From contig JBFFXF010000226.1 of NCBI GenBank assembly GCA_041569895.1, positions 1 through 12,637 on the forward strand: a DNA stretch of 12,637 bases, given 5' to 3'. The notes below the pieces were generated by a model, which saw only the letters and a program-made list of their open reading frames with translations, did no database searches and was not told where the DNA came from. Positions 8,237 to 12,637 of the stretch are shown here, piece by piece. Both the position numbers and the translations under genes were made by a program. Source of the DNA: JBFFXF01 sp041569895. GTDB lineage: Bacteria > Planctomycetota > UBA8108 > JACQVS01. The stretch's first letter is position 1. The number at the start of each line of letters is the position of its first letter.

Positions 8237-8328
8237 ATGTTTCTCGCGTTTCCCGCCACGCGGCGAGCGCCGGAGGGCCGGCGCGCCGCAGCGATCCATC
8301 GCCGGAGAACCCGGAAGGAGCCAGTCAC

Positions 8329-8904
8329 GTGAGATCCATTACCGCAAGAACGCGTTTCGCTCTCGTCGTCCTCGCGTCGGTCATCGTCGCCGCGGGCGCC
8401 ATTACGACCGGGACAGCGCTCGGCGAGGAGGAGGAGAAGAAGCCGGTGCGCGAGAAGGGGAAGGACAGCCGCAAGAAGGACACCGGCAAGAAGGAGAAGG
8501 AGAAGAGCAGCAAGAAGAAAGACGCGACCGCGCGCGAGAAGTACGCCATCGTGACCATCGGCGAGACGACCAGGGTCGTCAAGGCCTCGGAGCTCGCGGG
8601 GATTCGCCAGGAGATCGTCAAGAAGTACCGCGCGGACCTCAAGGCCTGGCAGGACGCCGGCAAGGAGGCCAGGAAGGCGAAGCAGAAGTTCACCCAGCCG
8701 AAGCCCGCGCGCACGCTGTTCAAGGTCGTCGCGACGAACTTTTCGACCGAGGATGCGGCCAAGAAGCGCATGGAGCAGATCGCCGCCAAGGAGAAGGACG
8801 CCGAATCGAAGTCGAAGCCGAAGTCGAAGCGCGATCGCAAGGGGAAGCCCGCGCCCGAGAAGGAAGACGACGGCGAGGGCGAGGACGACGGCCGGCAGGC
8901 CTGA
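8329..8904 (+). CDS. Small secreted highly charged Lys/Glu-rich protein of unknown function
   Basis: This is a 191-residue protein. GTG 8329 is chosen because GGAAGGAG (8313-8320) lies 8 nt upstream and the frame opens straight into a signal peptide: RSITARTR, hydrophobic 10-25, and likely cleavage after A-L-G at 30-32. A Glu/Lys-rich linker follows (about 33-65). Then comes an ordered core (about 66-150) that starts with KYAIVTIGETTRVVKASELA, continues with amphipathic, Lys-rich helical sequence, and ends with a TLFKVVATNFSTEDAAKKRM segment. The tail alternates SKSKPKSK with acidic EDDGEGEDDG. I recognise no domain; the FKVVA...AAKKRMEQI end faintly recalls SPOR-type repeats but is too weak to call. 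It is probably periplasmic or envelope-associated. A candidate sigma-54 promoter lies 93 bp upstream. The upstream extension of this frame is antisense to the deiminase gene and is not coding. Confidence 0.75.
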   Translation: MRSITARTRFALVVLASVIVAAGAITTGTALGEEEEKKPVREKGKDSRKKDTGKKEKEKSSKKKDATAREKYAIVTIGETTRVVKASELAGIRQEIVKKYRADLKAWQDAGKEARKAKQKFTQPKPARTLFKVVATNFSTEDAAKKRMEQIAAKEKDAESKSKPKSKRDRKGKPAPEKEDDGEGEDDGRQA

Positions 8905-8965
8905 GACGACGCCGCCGTCCTGAAGAAGAAACCGAGGGACACCGTGGGCGCGCCGCCGCCGGGGC

Positions 8966-10546
8966 TCAGGGCCCGTCGGCGGCGCCGTCGCGTCGCGGAT
9001 CGGCGACCCCGTGGCAGATCCCGTTCTCGCGCACCGCCAGCTGCAGCCCGCCGACCTTGAACGAGTACGCGCGGAGCTTCTGCAGCTCGAGGCCCGCCGC
9101 GACCAGCTCGTCGAGCGCCTCCGGCGTGAAGCGGTCGCGCTCGAGCATGACCACCCCCTCCGGCGTGCAGTGGAGCCGCGGCGCGTGCACGGCCTCGAAC
9201 GGCGAACGCCCGAGGCGCAGCCGCGCGAGCACCTCGAAGATCCCCGACGCCATGCGCTCCGAGCCGGTCGATCCCATGACGAGGTGCACCCCGCCGTCGC
9301 GCAGGACGATCACCGGACACGCGTTCGAGCGCGCCACGGCGCCCGGCCGCAGGAAGTGGGGGTGCTTGCGGTTCTTCACCTTGAAGGCGCGCAGGTATCC
9401 ATTGTAGAGGAAGCCGAGCGACGGGGTGAGCACCTTCGAGCCCCAGCAGCGCTCGATCGACTGCGTCAGCGCCACCGCGTTGCCCTCCCGATCGATGACC
9501 GAGACGTGCGTCGTCTCGCCCTCGCCCGCCCTGGCCGGAACCGAGGCGACCAGCTCGCGAACCGTCTCGCGCGCCGCGTCGCGGTCGAGGAGCCTGGCGA
9601 CCACCTCCCCGGCCCCGTCTACCAGGTGCAGGCGATGCCGGCGGCGGTCCTCGCGCGCGCGCCGGATGATCTCGGCGATCAGCCGCGCGCCGTGGGGGGT
9701 GTCGGGATCGCCCTGGCCGATGTCGTCGAGCTCGAAGAAGAAGCGCAGCATCTCGAGGAGCGTCACGCCCCCGGCGGGCGGCGCCAGGGTGATGGCGCGC
9801 CAGTCGTCGAGATCGAGCCCCAGGGGCTCGCGCTCGATCGGCCACGGCACGTCCTCGAGGTCGTCGATGCGGATGAACGCGCCCCGCTGCTCGAGGTCCG
9901 CGGCCATCCCGGCGGCGACCTCGCCGGTGTAGAAGGACTCCAGACCGCCCTCGGCGAGGCGCGTCAGGGTGCGGGCGAGCTCCGGCTGGCGCAGGAGCGT
10001 GCCGGGCGCGTGGGGGCTCTTCTCGGCGTCCAGGAAGACGAGGCCGCCGCCGTCGCGCGCGAGGTTCTTCCGGTAGGTCCTCGCCAGCTCCCACTGGAGC
10101 TTGCTGACGACGTGCCCCTCGGTGGCAAGGGCGATCGCCGGTCCGAGGACGGCGGGCTCGTCGAGCGTGCCGTGGCGGCGCAGGGCATGGGCGAGGACGG
10201 CGGGCGCCGTCGGCACGGCGATGGAGCGCGGACCGTGCTTTCTGGGGGAGCGGGCGACCACCTCCGGGTCGGCCCGGCGCGGCGCGCGGCAGGGCCCCTC
10301 GATCGCCAGCGTGCGGCCCTCCCGGGCGAGGTGGACGAGCATCATCACCATGCCGCCGAGCCCGGAGCCGGCCGGCTCGCAGACCCCGAGGGCGAGCGAG
10401 GCCGCCACTGCCGCGTCGATGGCGTTGCCACCGGCTCGCAGGACGTCGGCCGCGATCCAGGTGGCGCGATAATGCGCCGTCGCCACCACCCCGCCCTCCG
10501 AGGACGCGGTCCACGCCCCCGGCTCGGTCCGGCTCCGCCCGAGCAT
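8966..10546 (-). CDS. Gamma-glutamyltranspeptidase-family Ntn-hydrolase with altered substrate pocket
   Basis: This is a 526-residue protein. The N-terminus reads EGGVVATAHYRATWIAADVL then GGNAIDAAVAASLAL, the classic start of the GGT large subunit. Self-cleavage would occur before T345 in GEGETTHVSVIDREGNAV, leaving a 182-residue small subunit, close to the usual 190. GSTGSERM (425-432) replaces the canonical GSPGG oxyanion motif. IEGPCRAP (82-89) has Pro where GGT has its glutamate-carboxylate-binding Arg (xxFREMAP). LYNGYLRAF around N382 lacks the NNQMDDF-type acidic residue that holds the substrate amino group. So the fold and nucleophile are intact, but the gamma-glutamyl-binding residues are not. 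No signal peptide is seen. ATG 10546 is the only ATG near the domain start and lacks a good Shine-Dalgarno. The frame continues upstream through a hexamer repeat to a TTG at 10768, which would add a Gly/Asn/Asp repeat. Confidence 0.82.
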   Translation of the reverse strand: MLGRSRTEPGAWTASSEGGVVATAHYRATWIAADVLRAGGNAIDAAVAASLALGVCEPAGSGLGGMVMMLVHLAREGRTLAIEGPCRAPRRADPEVVARSPRKHGPRSIAVPTAPAVLAHALRRHGTLDEPAVLGPAIALATEGHVVSKLQWELARTYRKNLARDGGGLVFLDAEKSPHAPGTLLRQPELARTLTRLAEGGLESFYTGEVAAGMAADLEQRGAFIRIDDLEDVPWPIEREPLGLDLDDWRAITLAPPAGGVTLLEMLRFFFELDDIGQGDPDTPHGARLIAEIIRRAREDRRRHRLHLVDGAGEVVARLLDRDAARETVRELVASVPARAGEGETTHVSVIDREGNAVALTQSIERCWGSKVLTPSLGFLYNGYLRAFKVKNRKHPHFLRPGAVARSNACPVIVLRDGGVHLVMGSTGSERMASGIFEVLARLRLGRSPFEAVHAPRLHCTPEGVVMLERDRFTPEALDELVAAGLELQKLRAYSFKVGGLQLAVRENGICHGVADPRRDGAADGP

Positions 10547-10585
10547 CTCGCTGTCGTCCCGCACCACGTTCGCCTCCACCTCGTC

Positions 10586-10663
10586 CCCGTTCCCGTACCC
10601 GTACCCGTTCCCGTCCCCGTTCCCGTCCCCGTTCCCGTCCCCGTTCCCGTCCCCGTTCCCGTC
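10586..10663. repeat. Hexanucleotide microsatellite (CCCGTN)13
   Basis: Thirteen uninterrupted 6-bp units, mostly alternating CCCGTT and CCCGTC with two CCCGTA. On the minus strand this is GGG(G)-AAC/GAC repeated, so there are more than a dozen G-runs separated by 2-3 nt, which can form G-quadruplexes. It lies 40-117 bp before the chosen GGT start. If translated in that frame it gives a (D/Y)GNG repeat. Confidence 0.95.
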
Positions 10664-10677
10664 CGCGCGAACCGGAT

Positions 10678-10698
10678 CCCGGGGATCGAACCCCCGGG
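10678..10698. repeat. Perfect 7-bp inverted repeat (hairpin)
   Basis: CCCGGGG, a 7-nt loop ATCGAAC, then CCCCGGG. On the minus strand it resembles a tRNA T-arm (GGTTCGATCC), but no matching acceptor stem or anticodon arm surrounds it. It could fold in a transcript reading toward the GGT gene. No function is assigned. Confidence 0.5.
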
Positions 10699-10841
10699 CC
10701 GTCGCCGCCCGCGACCTCACCTCTTCCCACCGACTCGGCCCGCGATTATCTTCGGGCAGCCGCCGCAAACCGCCGACAAAAAAAAGATGCGTGCCGGGGG
10801 GATTCGTGCGCGGGTCCCCGCTGGTTGGAACGTCCTCGTGC

Positions 10842-10850
10842 TGCTACACT
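10842..10850 (+). promoter_or_regulatory. Possible extended -10 element for the kinase gene
   Basis: TGCTACACT resembles a housekeeping extended -10 (TGnTAnnnT). A TTGGAA at 10825-10830 is only 14 bp upstream, too close to be a good -35. Transcription would start about 50 bp before ATG 10907. This is weak evidence in a GC-rich genome. Confidence 0.25.
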
Positions 10851-10906
10851 CACACGGGCCCTGTGCTGAGATGGGCCCGATTCGCGGAGCGCATTTCCGG
10901 TAGACC

Positions 10907-12262
10907 ATGACGCAGGCGTTTTCCCGTCTCCAGCGGGGCACCCGGATAGGCAAGTATCGACTCGAGTCTCACGTCGCGAGCGGGGGCTTCGCCGAGGTGT
11001 GGAAGGCGCGGGACACGGTCGAGCGCGCCTGGGTCGCCCTCAAGATCCCGCCGAATCTGAACTCCGAGGAGGAGCAGCTCTTCCTCGAGGAGATCCGCCT
11101 GAGCGCGATGTTCGAGCATCCGAACATCCTGCGCATCCGCAACGCCGACCGCATCCACGGCCGGTATGTCATCGCCAGCGACCTGGCGATCGAGTCGCTC
11201 GACGAGCGCCTGACGCGGCGCATCGGCGCTCGGCGCGCGCTCTCCTACACGCGCCAGATTCTCGCCGGGCTGACCCACGCGCACCAGCACCGCGTCATCC
11301 ACCGCGACCTCAAGCCCTCGAACCTGATGCTCTTTTCGGGGGACCGGCTGAAGATCGCGGACTTCGGGCTCGCCAAGGTGGCGATGAGGACGATGATCTC
11401 GGCGACCGGCTCCGGAACGCTCCTCTACCTCGCTCCCGAGCAGGCTCACGGGTATCCGTGCTTCGCCTCGGACGTCTTCTCGGTGGGGCTGATCGTCTAC
11501 CAGATGCTGACGGGATACCTGCCTCACTGGCCCTTCGAGTGGCCCTTCGAGGGGCACGACACGCTGCGGAGCAAGGTGCCCGAGGTGTTCGGGAACTGGC
11601 TCCGCAAGGCGACGCGCCCGGAGCACCACCGTCGCTTCCGTACCGCCCCCGAGATGCTCGGCGCGTTCGACCGCATGGAGTCGGCAATACGGCGCTTCGA
11701 GAGCCGCAAGAAGCGTCAGAGCGCCGGCGCGCGGCATTCGCGCAACCGTTCGCGGCGAAGGCGCCGGCCCGTTGTCGGCGCGTGGCGCGAGGTGCGCTTC
11801 CGCGAGTTCGAGCGCGCCTACGGGAAGAAGCTCTTCCTCCGCTTCCACTGCCCCGACTGCGGCGGGCCGATCTCGGAGCACATGTCGAACTGCCCCTGGT
11901 GCGGCGCCGGCGGATTGCACCTCGGCGAGGACACCGAGTTCCCGCACTATTGCGCGCGGTGTCGCCGCGGCATCCGCGACGAGTGGCACTACTGCCCCTG
12001 GTGCTGGGGACCCGGATTCGACGGCGCCGACGGCGAGGTGAGGCCCGACCCGCGCTACCGCGGGAGCTGCCGCGCGTGTCGCGGACCGATGATCGAGGGG
12101 ATGCAGTACTGCCCGTGGTGCCACACCAAGAACACGCGACCGATCCGCGTCGAGGAGCTCGCGCATCGCTGCTCACGGTGCCGCGGCTCCACCCACCGGG
12201 AGTACTGGGGCTTCTGCCCCTGGTGCGGCGCCGCCCAGGCGACGCAAAACGGCGCGCCGTGA
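10907..12262 (+). CDS. Serine/threonine protein kinase with four C-terminal zinc ribbons
   Basis: This is a 451-residue protein. The eukaryote-like kinase domain occupies about 18-260: ASGGFAEVW glycine loop, VALK with K46, alpha-C E62, HRDLKPSN with catalytic D134, DFG at 152-154, and APE at 176-178. All catalytic residues are kept, so it should be active. A very basic linker (about 263-295, SRNRSRRRRRP) follows. Then come four zinc-ribbon units, each CxxC-x10/11-CPWC: C315/318-C329/332, C349/352-C363/366, C388/391-C402/405 and C422/425-C437/440. No membrane segment is seen, so it is cytoplasmic, unlike the usual PASTA or TM kinases. The ribbons probably bind a protein, nucleic acid or metal signal. 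A 12-bp tandem duplication (11528-11551) gives WPFE-WPFE in the domain. The ATG at 10907 has no strong Shine-Dalgarno but the domain begins right after it. Target proteins are unknown. Confidence 0.92.
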   Translation: MTQAFSRLQRGTRIGKYRLESHVASGGFAEVWKARDTVERAWVALKIPPNLNSEEEQLFLEEIRLSAMFEHPNILRIRNADRIHGRYVIASDLAIESLDERLTRRIGARRALSYTRQILAGLTHAHQHRVIHRDLKPSNLMLFSGDRLKIADFGLAKVAMRTMISATGSGTLLYLAPEQAHGYPCFASDVFSVGLIVYQMLTGYLPHWPFEWPFEGHDTLRSKVPEVFGNWLRKATRPEHHRRFRTAPEMLGAFDRMESAIRRFESRKKRQSAGARHSRNRSRRRRRPVVGAWREVRFREFERAYGKKLFLRFHCPDCGGPISEHMSNCPWCGAGGLHLGEDTEFPHYCARCRRGIRDEWHYCPWCWGPGFDGADGEVRPDPRYRGSCRACRGPMIEGMQYCPWCHTKNTRPIRVEELAHRCSRCRGSTHREYWGFCPWCGAAQATQNGAP

Positions 12263-12369
12263 TTACGAATCCCGTTTTTTGGCCGGATTCCGTGCCGACT
12301 CGTCCTCGTCCTCGGTTCACCCGGCCGGACGCACGTTTCGAGACAGAGGCGGAGACGAGACACGGAGTC

Positions 12370-12422
12370 CAGAGATCAGAGAACCGAGTCCGGAGATCCG
12401 AGATCCGAGGTCCGAGATCCGA
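12370..12422. repeat. Degenerate 8-9 bp tandem repeat (GAGATCCGA type)
   Basis: About six imperfect copies of a unit close to AGATCCGAG / GGTCCGAG / AGATCAGAG in a row. The drift between copies suggests an old or slipping tandem array. No function is assigned. Confidence 0.7.
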
Positions 12423-12429
12423 CGCAGAG

Positions 12430-12531
12430 GACCGATACCGACTCCGACTCCGATTCGGACTCCGACTCCGACGCCGGTACCGATGCCGAGTCCGACTCCG
12501 ACGCCGATTCCGATGGCGATTCCGATTCCAC
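12430..12531. repeat. Hexanucleotide tandem repeat (CCGACT/CCGATT type)
   Basis: About seventeen imperfect 6-bp units of the form CCGAYT with variants CGGACT, CCGGTA, CCGATG and CCGAGT. Translated shadows give Thr/Pro or Gly/Ile/Val alternations, which are not a real protein. The unit length equals that of the microsatellite at 10586-10663 but the sequence differs. Confidence 0.85.
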
Positions 12532-12540
12532 TCACCCTCG

Positions 12541-12585
12541 ATCTGCGTCAATCTGCGGAATCTGCGGAATCTGTGTAATCTGCGT
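12541..12585. repeat. Tandem repeat of ATCTGCGGA (9-10 bp unit)
   Basis: Five copies in a row: ATCTGCGTCA, ATCTGCGGA, ATCTGCGGA, ATCTGTGTA, ATCTGCGTT. Repeats of this wording occur between genes in several GC-rich environmental phyla (from memory). No function is known to me. Confidence 0.85.
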
Positions 12586-12637
12586 TCCTCCTCTCCTTCT
12601 CCTCATGCGTTCCTGATCGCCAGCGAAGTCGAGCAGC

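Larger units (their letters stand above)
8008..8328. promoter_or_regulatory. Divergent intergenic control region with two candidate sigma-54 promoters
   Basis: This is a 321-bp stretch without a supported gene between the deiminase-family gene (minus) and the charged secreted protein (plus). It holds a minus-strand -24/-12 element (8020-8036) and a plus-strand one (8220-8236), about 185 bp apart and pointing away from each other. The segment between them could hold shared activator sites. It contains short inverted repeats, for example CCCGG-N6-CCGGG at 8037-8052, and a CACGTG core near 8156-8161, but no clear repeated operator. The AAGGAG before 8329 lies at its right end. Confidence 0.5.
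10547..10906. other. Divergent intergenic region between the GGT-family gene and the kinase gene
   Basis: This 360-bp stretch has no confidently supported gene. It holds the hexamer microsatellite (10586-10663), a 7-bp GC hairpin (10678-10698), an A8 run near 10780, and a possible extended -10 for the kinase (TGCTACACT, 10842-10850). The left two thirds stay open in the GGT frame, so an N-terminal extension of that protein cannot be excluded. Confidence 0.5.
12263..12637. other. Repeat-rich right-edge region without a supported gene
   Basis: These 375 bp after the kinase hold three different simple-repeat tracts, listed separately. Just after the stop, GAATCC (12267-12272) pairs with GGATTC (12285-12290) around a loop with a T6 run. 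That is not a standard terminator, because the T-run lies in the loop. At the far edge the minus strand is open (LLDFAGDQERMRRRRGG...) and runs to a TGA inside the repeats near 12535. This might be the C-terminus of a gene that starts beyond the window, but too little is visible to name it. Confidence 0.5.

Noticed and set aside
6892..8328. Long plus-strand frame upstream of the charged secreted protein
   Set aside because: It is antisense to the deiminase-family gene; the signal peptide and ribosome-binding site place the real start at 8329.
10586..10663. CRISPR array
   Set aside because: The repeats are 6 bp and contiguous, with no unique spacers and no cas genes nearby.
8325..10730. 801-codon minus-strand frame overlapping the GGT-family gene
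   Set aside because: It is in another frame of the GGT gene and runs antisense through the charged protein; its translation is low-complexity Arg/Gly/Ala.
10660..10760. tRNA-like T-arm on the minus strand (GGTTCGATCC within a GC stem)
   Set aside because: I found no complementary acceptor stem, D-arm or anticodon arm at the right distances; it is treated as a simple hairpin.
10820..10850. Sigma-54 promoter before the kinase (TTGGAACG...GTGCT)
   Set aside because: The spacing between GG and the next GC is 11 rather than 10 bp and the -24 box is poor, unlike the other three candidates.
10850..12166. 438-codon minus-strand frame across the kinase
   Set aside because: It is antisense to a complete kinase and zinc-ribbon protein and shows no domain of its own.
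12265..12293. Rho-independent terminator after the kinase
   Set aside because: The T-run lies in the loop and the stem is only 6 bp of mixed composition, so it does not fit the usual form.
12317..12578. Short frames with Gly/Ile/Val or Thr/Pro alternation over the right-edge repeats
   Set aside because: They are translations of a hexamer repeat on either strand, with no start signal or non-repetitive domain.
12535..12637. C-terminus of a minus-strand gene entering from the right edge (LLDFAGDQERM...)
   Set aside because: Only about 17 non-repeat residues are visible before repeat-encoded sequence, so it cannot be told apart from chance.

Overview
This is a GC-rich window (about 70% G+C by eye). 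Codons are strongly biased to G/C in the third position, and most long antisense ORFs are shadows of real genes. The gene content (class II fumarase, sigma-54 regulation, a MurL-like protein, a Ser/Thr kinase with zinc ribbons, hexanucleotide microsatellites) suggests a Gram-negative-type environmental bacterium such as Myxococcota/Deltaproteobacteria, Acidobacteriota, Planctomycetota or a related candidate phylum. The phylum cannot be fixed from this sequence.

Layout. (1) 1-332 is the 3' end of a sigma-54 activator (NtrC/Fis type), convergent with fumC on the minus strand (342-1724). (2) After a 0.2 kb divergent promoter region comes a tight four-gene plus-strand operon (1937-6798). It encodes a threonine-synthase-like PLP enzyme, a DUF1611/DgcN-like P-loop protein, a MurL-like PP-loop protein with a Cys cluster, and an enolase-superfamily dipeptide epimerase/N-acetyl-glutamate racemase-like enzyme. 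The first three genes overlap by ATGA and the fourth follows after 13 nt. (3) A secreted agmatine-deiminase/peptidylarginine-deiminase-family protein is on the minus strand (8007-6655), its 3' end overlapping the last operon gene by 144 bp. (4) A small, very charged secreted protein is on the plus strand (8329-8904). (5) A divergent gamma-glutamyltranspeptidase-family protein is on the minus strand (10546-8966). (6) A Ser/Thr kinase carrying four C-terminal zinc ribbons is on the plus strand (10907-12262). (7) The right edge (12263-12637) is repeat-rich and essentially non-coding.

The most interesting part is the operon. Three of its four proteins belong to families whose characterised members act on the stereochemistry of glutamate or glutamyl compounds: DUF1611/DgcN (N-acetylation of D-Glu), MurL (ATP-dependent epimerisation of the terminal Glu of UDP-MurNAc-L-Ala-L-Glu), and Ala-Glu epimerase/DgcA. 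I infer a pathway that makes or remodels a glutamate-like or N-acyl/peptidyl amino acid. The substrate is unknown.

Three sequences match the sigma-54 -24/-12 promoter: one before the operon, one before the deiminase-family gene, and one before the charged secreted protein. With the sigma-54 activator at the left edge, this suggests one co-regulated set, but the link between that activator and these promoters is inference.
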